In this document: positions 1-11,167 of the stretch, in pieces
How the letters are laid out: every line of letters starts with the position of its first letter
Numbering within the stretch: the stretch's first letter is position 1
From: Petasospora fabianii
Taxonomy: Eukaryota > Ascomycota > Saccharomycetes > Phaffomycetales > Wickerhamomycetaceae
Assembly: GCA_022641835.1 (NCBI GenBank)
Contig: CP048720.1
Location: 310,001 to 374,000, forward strand
DNA length: 64,000 nt
Reading direction: 5' to 3'
Translations under genes and position numbers: made by a program
The notes under the pieces: model-generated
Database searches by the model: none
Seen by the model: the letters and a program-made list of their open reading frames with translations, nothing else
What the model was told of the DNA's origin: nothing

Positions 1-3000
1 AGCGAAGCCCTCAGCTTCATCAACAGAAGTCAGCTCCTTCCAAGCTGGCTGGTCAACCTCAATCTTGTCCAACATACGAGAGAACTTGTAACGGTTCTCA
101 GCAGAGTCAATCATCTCTGGAGAAGTACCAAGAATCTTGACACCGTTTCTATGAAGTGGCAAGGCAATGTTGTTGGAAGTTTGACCACCCATGGAGATGA
201 CAACACCAGAAGACTGCTCGATCTCGTAAATATCCAAGATACGCTCCAAGTTGATAGTCTCGAAGTACAGTCTGTCAGCCTCGTCATAGTCAGTGGAGAC
301 AGTCTCTGGGTTGTAGTTGACCATGATGGTCTTGATACCAGACTCACGCAAAGTTCTGACGGCAGTAACAGCACACCAATCGAACTCAACAGAGGAACCA
401 ATACGGTAGACACCAGAACCAAGAACCATAACACCGTGGTCATCGAACTTAACGTCACTGGAGTCAGCGTTGTATGTGATGTACAAGTAGTTGGTGTAAG
501 CTGGGAACTCAGCAGCAACGGTATCAATCTGCTTGACAAACGGAATGATACCAAACTCCTTTCTGAGTCTTCTGATGGCCACCTCGTTAGAACCAACAAA
601 CTTAGCAATCTGTCTGTCCTCGAAACCAAGCTGCTTAGCCTCACGGACAGCAAGTGGGGTCAACTTTTCCTTAGTGCCGAATGACTCCAAGTACTTACCG
701 AACTTGATAAGACCGTCAAGTTTGTTCAAGAACCACTTGTCAATGTTGGTCAACTTCCAGACCTTGTCAACAGAGTAACCAGAGTACAAGGCGTTAGCAA
801 GAGCAAAGAGACGCTGATCGGATGGAGTTTGCAACTCAGAGTCGATGTCAATAGACATCATGGCCTCAGTCTCGTTGAAACCCAAGTTGTGGTAGTCGAC
901 AGAGCGAATAGCTTTTTGGATAGCCTCCTCAAAGGTTCTACCAATAGACATGACCTCACCAACAGATTTCATGGAGGAAGACAAGAGAGTAGAAACTCTT
1001 GTAAACTTCTTCAAGTCCCATCTTGGAATCTTGACAACAACGTAATCCAAGGATGGTTCGAAACAAGCACAAGTGACCTTGGTCACAGAGTTCTTAACCT
1101 CGTTCAATGGGATGTTCAGACCCAACTTAGCAGCAATGAAAGCCAATGGATAACCAGTGGCCTTAGAAGCCAGAGCAGAGGAACGAGACAAACGAGCGTT
1201 GACCTCAATGATGCAGTACTCCTTAGAGAATGGGTTGAGAGCATACTGAATGTTACACTCACCGACGACACCCAAGTGTCTGATGACGTTGACAGCGGTG
1301 GTTCTCAACATGTTGTAGTCCTCATCGGACAAGGTCTGGGATGGAGCAACGACGATGGAGTCACCAGTGTGGATACCAAGTGGGTCGAAGTTCTCCATGT
1401 TACAGACAGTAATACAGTTGTCGAAGGCATCACGGACAACTTCGTACTCGATCTCCTTCCATCCCTTCATGGATCTCTCGACGAGAACCTGTGGAGAAGC
1501 AGCAAAGGCCTTGTTACACAACTCAACCAACTCCTCCTCGTTATCAGCGAAACCGGAACCAAGACCACCAAGAGCGTAAGCAGCACGAACGATGACTGGG
1601 AAACCAATGTCCTTTGCGGCGACAAGAGCCTCCTCAACAGAAGAAGCAGAGTGAGACTTAGCACACTTCTCACCAATTTCCTCCATGGCCTTGGCAAACA
1701 AGTCACGGTCCTCAGTGGTGATGACAGTGTCAATCTGGGTACCCAAGACCTTAACACCAAGACCCTCAAACTCGTCCTTCAACTCGATACCGACGGACAA
1801 AGCGGTCTGACCACCGAAGGTACAGTAGATAGCATCTGGCTTCTCGTGCTTGATAACCTTTCTGACAAACTCAGCAGTGACTGGCAAGAAGTAGACCTTG
1901 TCAGCCAAACCCTTGGAAGTCTGAATAGTGGCAATGTTTGGGTTGATCAAGATGGTGTAGATACCTTCCTCTTTCAAAGCCTTGATAGCCTGAGAACCAG
2001 AGTAGTCAAACTCACCAGCCTGACCGATGGACAAACCACCGGAACCAAGAACCAAAACCTTCTTTGGGTGAACTCTTGGGTGAGCAGCCAAGTTGTCCTC
2101 AATTTTGCCACCTGGGAACTCAACAGCCTTCAAGGTCTGGGTGGTTTTGTGTTCCAAGACAGACTTGATGAAGACGTCGAACAAGAACTCAGTGTCTCTT
2201 GGACCTGGAGTGGATTCTGGGTGGAACTGGACAGAGAAGTATGGCAACTCAGAGTGGTAAATACCTTCGTTAGAGCCATCATTGGCGTTGACGAACAGCT
2301 CCTTCCAGCCGTCCTTCAAAGTGGTAGTGTCGACAGCGAAACCGTGGTTCTGGGAAGTGATGTAACAACGACCAGAGATGGTGGAGGTACATGGAATGTT
2401 GTGACCTCTGTTACCAAACTTGAGCTTGATGGTGGAAGCACCAGTAGCTCTGGCCAAGAGCTGATGACCAAGACAGATACCAAAGATTGGGGTCTTCTTG
2501 GATTCAACGATCTTGGTCAACTGCTGAACAACGTTGTCCATGACCTGTGGATCACCAGGACCGTTGGAGATGAACAAACCGTCATACTCCTCAGAAGAAA
2601 GGTCGTGGTCCCATGGGACAACCTTCAATTCGACACCACGTCTGACGAAACAACGGATCTGATTATACTTCATACCGACATCGATAGCGACGATTCTCAA
2701 GGTCTTTCCATCTGGACCCTTGACAACCTCCTTGGTAGTAGGGGTGTAGAGAACTGGCTTTGGAGTGGAAACCTTAGCGACCAAGTTCTTAACGTTTGGA
2801 TCGTCCCACTCTGGGAGATCAAAGTGAGATTTCCAGTTCTCGGAGGCAGCCTCCTCAACAGAACACTTGTCGGACTGGACACCAATACGACCAAGCATGG
2901 AACCGGACTCTCTCAAGTGCTTGGTGAGAGATCTGGTATCGACACCGTAGATGGCTGGAATGTTCTGCTCTTTCAACCAATGGCCCAAGGAGGACTTGGC

Positions 3001-3369
3001 CAAGAAGTGAGAGAACTCCTCAGTGTAGTGAGCGACAACCAAACCAGCAATGTGGATTCTGTTAGACTCAAAGTATTTTGGCAACTGTGGGACGTCGTCG
3101 TCTCTGAGCTCACGGTCTGGAACACCGTAGTTACCAACGAGTGGGTAGGTGATGACCAAGATCTGACCCTCGTAAGATGGGTCAGTGATGGCCTCTGGGT
3201 AACCAACCATACCGGTCTGGAAGACAAGTTCACCAGCGGCTGGGATTGCGGCACCAAAGGAGTAACCCTCAAGAACGGTACCATCTTTCATCTCCAAGGC
3301 CATCAAACGGTTACCCGTAGACTCCATTGGGGGAGAGATAGGAGCATTTGGGATAGTGATAGTAGCCAT
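1..3369 (-). CDS. URA2: URA2, carbamoyl-phosphate synthase / aspartate transcarbamylase (partial, 3' end outside window)
   Basis: Multifunctional enzyme of the first two steps of pyrimidine synthesis: glutamine-dependent carbamoyl phosphate formation, then carbamoyl aspartate formation. The minus-strand frame is open from ATG 3369 to base 1 (1,123 codons, no stop). The start [10 protein letters not shown] and the PPMESTG motif match S. cerevisiae Ura2. The order seen is the glutamine amidotransferase part (FGICLGHQ, nucleophile near Cys299, then VQFHPES), the first CPSase ATP-grasp half ([19 protein letters not shown]) and the start of the second ([15 protein letters not shown]). The rest of CPSase, the inactive dihydroorotase-like part and ATCase lie outside the window. 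The leader probably contains an intron (separate entry). The long open frame on the opposite strand (829-3462) is a codon-bias shadow. Confidence 0.97.
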   Translation of the reverse strand, partial: MATITIPNAPISPPMESTGNRLMALEMKDGTVLEGYSFGAAIPAAGELVFQTGMVGYPEAITDPSYEGQILVITYPLVGNYGVPDRELRDDDVPQLPKYFESNRIHIAGLVVAHYTEEFSHFLAKSSLGHWLKEQNIPAIYGVDTRSLTKHLRESGSMLGRIGVQSDKCSVEEAASENWKSHFDLPEWDDPNVKNLVAKVSTPKPVLYTPTTKEVVKGPDGKTLRIVAIDVGMKYNQIRCFVRRGVELKVVPWDHDLSSEEYDGLFISNGPGDPQVMDNVVQQLTKIVESKKTPIFGICLGHQLLARATGASTIKLKFGNRGHNIPCTSTISGRCYITSQNHGFAVDTTTLKDGWKELFVNANDGSNEGIYHSELPYFSVQFHPESTPGPRDTEFLFDVFIKSVLEHKTTQTLKAVEFPGGKIEDNLAAHPRVHPKKVLVLGSGGLSIGQAGEFDYSGSQAIKALKEEGIYTILINPNIATIQTSKGLADKVYFLPVTAEFVRKVIKHEKPDAIYCTFGGQTALSVGIELKDEFEGLGVKVLGTQIDTVITTEDRDLFAKAMEEIGEKCAKSHSASSVEEALVAAKDIGFPVIVRAAYALGGLGSGFADNEEELVELCNKAFAASPQVLVERSMKGWKEIEYEVVRDAFDNCITVCNMENFDPLGIHTGDSIVVAPSQTLSDEDYNMLRTTAVNVIRHLGVVGECNIQYALNPFSKEYCIIEVNARLSRSSALASKATGYPLAFIAAKLGLNIPLNEVKNSVTKVTCACFEPSLDYVVVKIPRWDLKKFTRVSTLLSSSMKSVGEVMSIGRTFEEAIQKAIRSVDYHNLGFNETEAMMSIDIDSELQTPSDQRLFALANALYSGYSVDKVWKLTNIDKWFLNKLDGLIKFGKYLESFGTKEKLTPLAVREAKQLGFEDRQIAKFVGSNEVAIRRLRKEFGIIPFVKQIDTVAAEFPAYTNYLYITYNADSSDVKFDDHGVMVLGSGVYRIGSSVEFDWCAVTAVRTLRESGIKTIMVNYNPETVSTDYDEADRLYFETINLERILDIYEIEQSSGVVISMGGQTSNNIALPLHRNGVKILGTSPEMIDSAENRYKFSRMLDKIEVDQPAWKELTSVDEAEGFA

Positions 3370-3410
3370 TGTGGGATAGGGAAGCTGATGATAGAAGATG
3401 TTGCTCGGAG

Positions 3411-3872
3411 CTGGGTTATGTTAGTATCATATCAAAGAAGGTGTGATTTCAAACTGAAATAGGTCGCCCTAATATTGCTACATGAAAGAGACTGAAAAGT
3501 CACGAAAAGGAGTGCTTTTAGAGAAGTGGATTAGATTGAAAATAATTAACAGAAAGGACGAAATTGAGTACTGAAAACGACAGTAGAATCCAACACAAAT
3601 CAGTGATCTCGGGCACCGTTTATGGTCCACCTTTGGATAGCTCATCCCTATGATGAGGTCCGTGCAGGCCGCAGGTGAACCAGTAGGGATATACCTGAAA
3701 ATTCGACTGTGAGGACCGCTGAAGTCAGCATCTTCGCCAGTCTGGGTTAGTTTCTCTCTTCTCTTAATTCTCATACTTGCACTCCTCGTGACCTAAAAAG
3801 TTTCTCCATGCAGCAAGATCCAAGGACGATTCCAACGACGGTTAGATTAAATAAGAAAGGGATCTCACGTAC
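3411..3872 (-). other. Probable 5'UTR intron of URA2
   Basis: On the minus strand, TACTAAC (3426-3420) is followed nine bases later by the CAG acceptor at 3413-3411, 41 bases before the URA2 ATG. This is the same arrangement as in the coding introns of CLU1, UBC7, MPC2 and ATG101 here. Two donors are possible: GTACGT at 3872-3867 (the donor CLU1 uses) or GTATAT at 3694-3689. A second CTAAC/CAG pair (3750-3742) could be an alternative acceptor. The 3' splice site is well supported by sequence; the 5' boundary is inference. Confidence 0.5.
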
Positions 3873-4121
3873 CAATAAGCGATTCAATTAGTGGTTGTTT
3901 GCGAGTGTTAAAGCAGTAAGACAAGAGAAGTTAAAGATCCGGAAGCTGGAGACTGGTGGATCTGAGAATTTTCTCTAGTTAAGATGACTTGACTGCGCTT
4001 GCGGGCGAACAAAGACTGAAGTTGGATTGGAGACTGGTAGCGAGTTGCTTATTGGGGGTCGGCAGAATCTTCTTGTTTCCCTATGGCACTGATCCACTAA
4101 GGCACTCGAAGAGGGCTTTCT

Positions 4122-4144
4122 GAGAGAGAGAGAGAGAGAGGAGA
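4122..4144. repeat. (GA)n microsatellite
   Basis: About eleven GA dinucleotides followed by impure GA-rich sequence to about 4160, upstream of URA2. Confidence 0.9.
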
Positions 4145-5359
4145 GGAAGAAAGAGAGGAGAAGTCATCGCACACACGGGAAAGCTTGAAAATTTGTATCA
4201 AAAAAATTTATTCCTGGGGCTGCCGCGGATTCGCGAATGCGATGCGAAAAGAAATTTTAATGGGCCAATTTGCGCAAAGGTTTTCGCCACATGAGAGGAA
4301 GGCATGATTAGAGTGTTGGGATGATAATTGAGGGGGTTATCTGCCATCAAATTTGTGGAGAGAAAGCTGGAATATAGATTAGAGTGTAAGCTACACAATG
4401 GTGTTATTTTTCAAGCAATTAAGCTATAAAAACCACCCCAAACTATCACTATGGCCCATACCCAGAGCCTTAACTTTCGCCAAAATGGCGCAAGACGTCA
4501 CAGCCAGAGTCGCGTGAAGTCAGTCAAGGTGCAGCTAGCTCAGCGCAAAAAAAGGTAGGGATTCAGGCAAATGCGGTGCCCACTTGCGCCAAAACCTATT
4601 GTGTCACCACTGCAAAAAAGTTGACGAGGTTTCATAGGGCAATCGTACTCAAAAAGAAACGGTGTTGATTTGTCAATCAACCTGCAATGTTTTGCCCTGA
4701 AGCCACATGGTGGCGTCTTGAATGTAGAACTCGCCCTCTTGCCATCTGCCACCCCACGGAAACTGATGCAGCTGGCCCCAATCTGAGTGGCCCCGGCAAG
4801 GGCAACACAGAGCTAGCGCTAGGGAGGGCACCGAATAAAACGAGTTCGCGGATTGTTTTTATTTTCGCCCTGGATTTCGCGAAGCCCAAGCGGGCTTTCA
4901 ACCTAAAGCATCGGAGATTCGGGTGAGGACCCGTAGCGTAGTTTAGGATTAGCATCAACAAAACTCTACAACTCCGCTCAACTCTAGAGGCCTGCCGCCC
5001 TACTCATCATCGCATCCACCACAACCGCCGTGAGGCAAACCACCGGTACATCCCACAGCTCCTCTGGTCACACATACTGGTCCTGCTGACGCTGGTCCAC
5101 TGTTTCCAGGGTCGTTCCGTTCGATTAAGTGTCCAAACTCATCGTTCCTGCTGTTTGCAAACACAGGGCTCGCTTTACTCTCATATCAACGGCAAACCTT
5201 GTCTTTGCTAGATTCTTGGACAAAGAGCATCGTATTTTTGAACGTTCAGGCAACATATCGTAACCTAGAACAGCTCCTAGCTCAGCTGATACTCAGTCTT
5301 CACTGATACACGTGCAAACCGCCCCCTTCCTTTCATCATCACACACACACATCCAAATC

Positions 5360-8300
5360 ATGATCCCGCTCCGATGGTTTTCCAGCGCTGAACCTACAGC
5401 CACGGAGGAAGTTGAGAGCGACTCAACACCGGCAAGACATCCAATCTACCGCACACGGTCATTGGCCGCATTGAAAGTACGAAAATCCATAGGATGGAAG
5501 ATCCGTGATGCCGTCGGATTCCTTGAGGAGAAACTTGGTCCACATTTAAAGAGAATCTTCCCAAATTTCATCGCCGTCCATTATGGTTACGTTATTGGTA
5601 TGGTCATCATTGCATCCATCATCATGTATCCAATGAAAAACCTCCCCTACATTGATATCCTTTTCTTCGCTGCATGTGCATCCACACAAGCTGGACTAAA
5701 TACCGTCGATGTTAATAATTTGGCTCTTTACCAGCAAATTGTCATCTACGTCGTTTCCACACTAACAACTCCAATCTTCATCCACGGTTCCATTTGTTTC
5801 GTCCGTCTTTATTGGTTTGAGCGTTACTTTGATGGTATCCGTGAGAAATCCAAGCTCAATTTTAAGATGAGACGAACCGCTACATTAGCTGCAAGAACAC
5901 AATCCATGGAGAGACAAAGGACAATGGAGTCTTCAAGATCACGACGCCGGCAAGAAAGAACCCCCGGTATAGATTCACAACTCATGGGATCAACTTCCGA
6001 AGCTACAAAGGAGTCCCCAGAGTCCAAGACCACTAATGACTCAACTGCCTCATCTGACGTCTCACTCCCTCCACAACTACCACCAACTGACTACACACAG
6101 TCAAAGGCCGACCTATACAATTCGCATATAGACGATACACATCACATGTCCGAACCTTCCTCTGACGATGAAGTTGAGCCCCTTCCACCACAAAGCAGAA
6201 CCATCAAATTTGTCAGTGATGATGATGACAAGCCAGTTGGTAAATCCACGCCTAGCCCAGAACTTGAACAAGCCACGTCAAACATCAAATTTGGTCAGCT
6301 TCCAAAACCTGAACGTGAGGACTTTGATCCTAAGGATGTTTTCATGTCTATTGCCATGATGCGTGACAAGCAGGCTCAACAACACGAGTCTAACGAGAAT
6401 GACGGCCCAGCAATTGTGGTCCATGGCCCCGCTGAGAGAGCTTCACCATCAAGAAGAGGCTCATCCCTTCAGTTCGAGCTGGCGAAACCAAAGAGACAAT
6501 TCCTTCACCACAGGAAAAGATCAGGACTAAGAAGAAGTTTCCTACTCAACAAATCCAACACTTTGGATATCGATGAGGAGGATGATGGTGATGATAACGT
6601 TACATCTGCTGCTGAAGAAGAAGAAGACGATGATGGTGATAACCATTTGGAAAGGGCACAGTCTAATCTCCAACTCCCCTCTCAAAACCAAAGTGGTGGT
6701 ATCAAGTTCACCAAGAGATCCAATACCGTGGATGTTCCTAACAAGAAGGGCATCGATTTTGGCAAGTCTCCAACGTTTGATAAATTTGTCAAGCGTAGAC
6801 TGAGAAGACCAAAAGTACTGAGAAGAAGAGCATCCTCTACAGCCATTGATGACGACTCCGAGTATGATGAAACCGGTAGTGATGACGACTTCTCTGAACA
6901 AAATAGTTTGGGAAGACAAATGTCTACTGGATATCTCTCCTGGGTCCCAACAGTGGGTAGAAACTCCACATTTGTCAACTTGTCAGACCAACAGAAGGAA
7001 GAACTTGGTGGTGTTGAATACAGAGCTGTCAAACTTCTAGCAAAGATCCTTGTGACCTACTATGTTGGTTTCCACATCATTGCATTCCTTTTCCTTCTAC
7101 CATGGATCCTCAAGGTCAAGAAATATCAATCAGTTGTCACAGAAAGTGGTGTGTCTCTCTCGTGGTGGGGATTCTTCACCTCAGCATCAGCGTTCAACGA
7201 TTTGGGATACACGCTGACTCCAGACAGCATGATCTCATTCAGAGACTCTCCATACGCGCTGTTAGTGATGTCCTTTTTCATCATCATTGGTAACACTGGA
7301 TTCCCAGTGTTGCTGAGATTCATTATTTGGATATCGTTTAAACTCTCAAAGGATTTGTCTTTGCTTAAAGAGTCATTAGGGTTTCTTCTTGATCATCCAC
7401 GTCGTTGTTTCACTCTCTTATTCCCATCCGCACCAACTTGGTGGTTATTCTTCATTCTCTTGGCCCTGAATGCTGTTGATCTTATCCTCTTTATCATCCT
7501 TGACCTAAACGCTGAGGTTGTCAAAGATTTAAGTACTGGCCATAAGATCCTTGATGGATTTTTCCAGGCCGTCTCGACCAGAACCGCTGGTTTCGCTTGT
7601 ATCGATCTGTCGAAGCTGCACCCTGCTGTTCAAGTCAGTTACATGGTGATGATGTATATCTCTGTCATGCCATTGGCCATCTCCATCAGAAGAACGAACG
7701 TCTATGAGGAACAGTCCCTGGGTATTTACGCTGGTGGCGCTGAATCATCACCTGCTGATGAGAACAAACCAACTTCCTTCATCGGTGCCCATTTGAGAAA
7801 GCAATTGTCGTTCGATTTGTGGTTTGTCTTCTTGGGTTTATTTATCATCTGTATTGCCGAAGGTGGCCGTATTCAGGATGAAAGTCAGCCGTCATTTGAT
7901 GTGTTCCAGTGTCTGTTTGAAGTTGTCTCCGCTTATGGTACCGTTGGTATGTCGCTTGGGTACCCAAACACAACTCCATCTTTCTCTGCTGAGTTCTCTG
8001 TCATTTCCAAGCTTGTTATCATCGCCATGATGATCAGAGGACGTCATAGAGGTCTGCCATACTCGCTTGATCGTGCTATGATGTTGCCGTCTGCTAAGAT
8101 GGAAAAGAGAGATAAGTATCAGGGTATTCACGCCGGTCAACGTCTCCGTCGGGCAGAAACTGCTGGAACTGGAGAATATCCAGTGATGGACTTCTTGAAG
8201 AGTGCAGCTCCGAAGGTTATCAGAGAACGCTTGAAGAGACCATCGTTCTTTTCGGCGAAGTCCGATGCCAATTCTAGCTATAGATCTCACAGACGTACCG

Positions 8301-8638
8301 GAAGCACAACGAGTGGTGTGAGTGGCCTTAGTAGCGCTGACATCCAAAATGATGATGTGGACAGGGAAAATGCCGGTGAATACTTGGCCAATGGCCATGG
8401 TTCATCTCAGCCGGATTTCAAGGCAATCCACTTCAATCACAGTGTCGACCCAGAGAGCAGCCATGCTACCAATGATCACGATGCTCACGCTAGAGGTCCT
8501 AAGGACACCTACGAGCTTGATGATCTAGCTACCAATGACAACTCTGTGGATGGTGGCCCAATTCGTATTGCTGAAAGGGATGTCAATGGTGACACTATAG
8601 AGCTAGGCTCGAGAAAGACCTCTATCCAGACACTTTGA
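5360..8638 (+). CDS. TRK1: TRK-family high-affinity potassium transporter
   Basis: Plasma-membrane K+ uptake protein of the TRK/HKT type, 1,092 aa. The start is ATG 5360 (MIPLRWF); the frame is open upstream but has no earlier ATG. The four membrane-pore-membrane units are visible through their filter loops: AACASTQAGLNTVD (about residues 105-117), SASAFNDLGYTLTP, AVSTRTAGFACID and VVSAYGTVGMSLGYPN. Between the first and second units lies a long hydrophilic loop of roughly 400 residues, rich in acidic and Ser/Thr residues, as in fungal Trk1. The RGRHRGLPYSLDRA motif follows the last pore. The C-terminal tail of about 180 residues is hydrophilic. Whether this is the TRK1 or TRK2 orthologue cannot be told from the window. 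It converges with the amine oxidase gene. Confidence 0.93.
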   Translation: MIPLRWFSSAEPTATEEVESDSTPARHPIYRTRSLAALKVRKSIGWKIRDAVGFLEEKLGPHLKRIFPNFIAVHYGYVIGMVIIASIIMYPMKNLPYIDILFFAACASTQAGLNTVDVNNLALYQQIVIYVVSTLTTPIFIHGSICFVRLYWFERYFDGIREKSKLNFKMRRTATLAARTQSMERQRTMESSRSRRRQERTPGIDSQLMGSTSEATKESPESKTTNDSTASSDVSLPPQLPPTDYTQSKADLYNSHIDDTHHMSEPSSDDEVEPLPPQSRTIKFVSDDDDKPVGKSTPSPELEQATSNIKFGQLPKPEREDFDPKDVFMSIAMMRDKQAQQHESNENDGPAIVVHGPAERASPSRRGSSLQFELAKPKRQFLHHRKRSGLRRSFLLNKSNTLDIDEEDDGDDNVTSAAEEEEDDDGDNHLERAQSNLQLPSQNQSGGIKFTKRSNTVDVPNKKGIDFGKSPTFDKFVKRRLRRPKVLRRRASSTAIDDDSEYDETGSDDDFSEQNSLGRQMSTGYLSWVPTVGRNSTFVNLSDQQKEELGGVEYRAVKLLAKILVTYYVGFHIIAFLFLLPWILKVKKYQSVVTESGVSLSWWGFFTSASAFNDLGYTLTPDSMISFRDSPYALLVMSFFIIIGNTGFPVLLRFIIWISFKLSKDLSLLKESLGFLLDHPRRCFTLLFPSAPTWWLFFILLALNAVDLILFIILDLNAEVVKDLSTGHKILDGFFQAVSTRTAGFACIDLSKLHPAVQVSYMVMMYISVMPLAISIRRTNVYEEQSLGIYAGGAESSPADENKPTSFIGAHLRKQLSFDLWFVFLGLFIICIAEGGRIQDESQPSFDVFQCLFEVVSAYGTVGMSLGYPNTTPSFSAEFSVISKLVIIAMMIRGRHRGLPYSLDRAMMLPSAKMEKRDKYQGIHAGQRLRRAETAGTGEYPVMDFLKSAAPKVIRERLKRPSFFSAKSDANSSYRSHRRTGSTTSGVSGLSSADIQNDDVDRENAGEYLANGHGSSQPDFKAIHFNHSVDPESSHATNDHDAHARGPKDTYELDDLATNDNSVDGGPIRIAERDVNGDTIELGSRKTSIQTL

Positions 8639-8991
8639 ATCTCACTCGATGTTTCTTTTAAGTCATGTTTGTTTTGTTTTGGGTTATATTTGATAGATTT
8701 TTGGTGTTCAATGCATAAATTTGTTTATATGTTCTACGTAGATACTTGCATTAACAGTTTATAGGTTGACGCTATCCTTGGTCCTATGAATCAAGATCTT
8801 CGACTCGAGCTCTTAAAATATTTCTTTGATCAGCTGCAATATGGTATTAGTCCTTAACGCGAACCAACTACAAACCTTGTTAGAACCAAAATATTATCAT
8901 GTGAAATTACTTTTTAATGTGACCGGAACCTTAGGCCGGCTGAAGAACTGAATGATTAAAGAATGTACATGCCAAAGACTTTACCAGAAAT
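8639..8991. other. Convergent spacer TRK1 / amine oxidase
   Basis: AT-rich 353 bp between two converging stop codons. It should hold both 3' ends. No gene seen. Confidence 0.6.
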
Positions 8992-11091
8992 TCACTTCTT
9001 GCAACAAGAAGAAGCGGTGTTAGAGAAGGCCAATCTGGATGCAGAGTCCACAGTGGAAACCCTCTCAGCGCCACCGTTGATCTTAGCCTCCTTAGTAGTA
9101 CAAGCGTATGATGGTGGAATATCCAAGGCTGGGTTCTGAGTGAAGAAGTTTCTTGGTCTGATCAAGAGAGAGATTGGCTCAGCAGGCATCAATGGGAAGT
9201 CCTCTGGAGCTGGAACGTGAGAGATACCGAAAGTGTGGAAGACAATGATATCAGTGTTCTCAACAGAGTCGGAACCATCACCAACCCACTTTTTGATACC
9301 AACCTGACCCTCACCAGAACACTGTGGAACAAACATACCGGATGGGTAGAGTCTGTCCTCGTCATACTTGACAACGGTGATGGTGTTCTTGGCCCATGGA
9401 GCTCTCTTGGCTGGGATAGAGTTGTCCTTGGCCATCATTGTAGCGGTCTGACCAGAGACAATCTTGAAAGAAGCTGGCTTACCGGAGTATGGGTTAATGG
9501 AAGATGGGTTGATAATGTCCCAAGATCTGGCAGTCTGGGCGTTAGCCTTAGACTTGAGGGAGTCAGCAACAGTCTTGAAGACGGTACCCTGACCCTTCCA
9601 AGCGTTACCGTATGGGTTCTCCAAGGAACCGAGAGCGCCTTCACCTGGAACAACATCGGACTGAACGACAGAGTTGTTGTCACCGTCAATTCTTGGGTCA
9701 AGTCTGAGGGAGAACAAGTGCTGGTGGTTGTGGGCGTTGACCTGTGGGTAAACTTCAGTACCCCATGGGGCAACCTTCTCGCCAGGGTTAGAAACGTAAG
9801 TGTTCAGAATACCGGTAAGCTTGACATCCAATCTGATAGAACCATCCTGGAGGAAGACCCAGTAGATACAGTACTCGTAGTTGGCAGCAGTGAAGATCTG
9901 GGAAATGACAAGCTTGGTAGCTCTGGTGACAATGGTGGTGTTAAAGTCATCTCTGAAGTCAGAGTGCTTGAACAAGATACCTTCATCCTCCTCGTGGATA
10001 CAGACGGCGTTCTTTACAGTCAATGGAGCACCAGATCTCTCAGCGAAGTGAGCATCCAAGTAGTGAATGACACCCTTACAGTCACAACCAAGAGCCAATG
10101 GGTTGGTCATGTAACCAGCACCGTACTCACCGATATCCAAAGCGTGCTTTCTGAAGTGCTTGAAAGATGGGTCACCGTATGGAACAACCATCTCAGAGAG
10201 AGACATTCTGTGGAACAATGGTCTGACGTTACCGTGGTCATTGTAGGTGATATCAGACAAGACGATACCCTCTCTGTAGTTGAAACCAATGTGGAACTTG
10301 AAGTTGGACCACTCCATGACGTTACCAGTCATCTTGAAAGAGACACCCTCTGGCTGTGTGATGTTGATTGGCTTGACATCGGTTCTGTAACCGTGCTTCT
10401 TGACAGCGTCAGCTGGGTAGAAGTTGGAGTGTGGCTGCTTGGAAAGTGGTCTTCTAACCTCTGGGATATCAATGTAGATAACCTTCTTCTCCTCAGTGTC
10501 AACAATTGGGATGAAGTCCAATGGGTGGGAGTACTGGGAGTCGTCCTCGTCAGATCTGTAGTACATCATAGCCTGCTGCAATCTGGCAGAGTTACCCCAT
10601 CTCTCATCGTAACCAATGGTCCATGGGTCACAGTAAACCTTGTGCATATCGGAAGCAGGGATACCAGACTTAACACACTGTTCAATGACAGATGGGTCAG
10701 TTCTGATAATGGATTCAGTGGACTGCAAGTCCTCAACGGTCAAGATTGGCTGGACACCCTCAACATGCTTCAAGCCAGTGACATACATGTTGGAGATATC
10801 AACAATACCCTCCTGGACACCGGTCTTACCGGCTTCCAAGATAACGAACTGGGCCATTCTTGGTGGGAGTGGGCCGTTCTTCTCCTTCCAAGAGAGGTAA
10901 GCCTTCTTTGTTGGTTCTCTCAAGGTAACGACATTGAAAGAGAGGACCTTAGCGTTAGAGTGAGCCTTCTTGACAACCTCAACGACAGCTGTGATTTCAG
11001 CTGGGGAGAGTGGGTCAAGTGGGTGAGCTGGGGCTGGTGGTGGGGCCAAAGAGGCGGTAGCCTGGGAGGCAATCTGCTGCAAACGTTCCAT
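8992..11091 (-). CDS. AMO1: Peroxisomal copper amine oxidase (primary amine oxidase)
   Basis: Oxidises primary amines to aldehyde, ammonia and H2O2 using copper and a tyrosine-derived topaquinone. The 699-aa product aligns with the O. polymorpha enzyme almost without gaps, so active-site numbering is kept: Tyr305 and the base Asp319 (VPYGDP...HALDIGEYGAG), topaquinone Tyr405 in AANYEY, and copper ligands His456/His458 (NAHNHQH) and His625 (FHTFGISH). The N-terminus carries RLQQIASQA (residues 3-11), a consensus PTS2, so it is imported by the Pex7 route. Start ATG 11091 gives MERLQQIASQ, like the Ogataea protein. The gene allows growth on amines as nitrogen source. TATA and GATA sites lie upstream (separate entry). 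Confidence 0.97.
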   Translation of the reverse strand: MERLQQIASQATASLAPPPAPAHPLDPLSPAEITAVVEVVKKAHSNAKVLSFNVVTLREPTKKAYLSWKEKNGPLPPRMAQFVILEAGKTGVQEGIVDISNMYVTGLKHVEGVQPILTVEDLQSTESIIRTDPSVIEQCVKSGIPASDMHKVYCDPWTIGYDERWGNSARLQQAMMYYRSDEDDSQYSHPLDFIPIVDTEEKKVIYIDIPEVRRPLSKQPHSNFYPADAVKKHGYRTDVKPINITQPEGVSFKMTGNVMEWSNFKFHIGFNYREGIVLSDITYNDHGNVRPLFHRMSLSEMVVPYGDPSFKHFRKHALDIGEYGAGYMTNPLALGCDCKGVIHYLDAHFAERSGAPLTVKNAVCIHEEDEGILFKHSDFRDDFNTTIVTRATKLVISQIFTAANYEYCIYWVFLQDGSIRLDVKLTGILNTYVSNPGEKVAPWGTEVYPQVNAHNHQHLFSLRLDPRIDGDNNSVVQSDVVPGEGALGSLENPYGNAWKGQGTVFKTVADSLKSKANAQTARSWDIINPSSINPYSGKPASFKIVSGQTATMMAKDNSIPAKRAPWAKNTITVVKYDEDRLYPSGMFVPQCSGEGQVGIKKWVGDGSDSVENTDIIVFHTFGISHVPAPEDFPLMPAEPISLLIRPRNFFTQNPALDIPPSYACTTKEAKINGGAERVSTVDSASRLAFSNTASSCCKK

Positions 11092-11167
11092 AATGTGTTT
11101 TTGCTGCTTGTGGATACTAAGTTTGTATGTTGAATAGTTAACAGATGGTTAGGGGGAGATGCAGCAG

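Larger units (their letters stand above)
3370..5359. other. Intergenic region between divergent URA2 and TRK1
   Basis: About 2 kb with no convincing gene. It holds the URA2 leader and candidate intron (3370-3900), a structured stretch at 3624-3681, a (GA)n tract at about 4122-4144 and a GC-richer block at 4430-4930. It ends in a CA/CT-rich segment just before the TRK1 ATG, as expected for a yeast leader. The small open frames here are not convincing. Confidence 0.6.

Noticed and set aside
829-3462. 877-codon plus-strand open frame
   Set aside because: Exact antisense of URA2; low-complexity composition and no family signal. It is a shadow of biased codons.
3650-3722. Box C/D snoRNA on the plus strand (ATGATGA ... 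CTGA)
   Set aside because: No terminal stem around the boxes, and C'/D spacing is impossible. The hairpin on the minus strand explains the same bases better.
9217-11133. 638-codon plus-strand open frame
   Set aside because: Antisense shadow of the amine oxidase gene.
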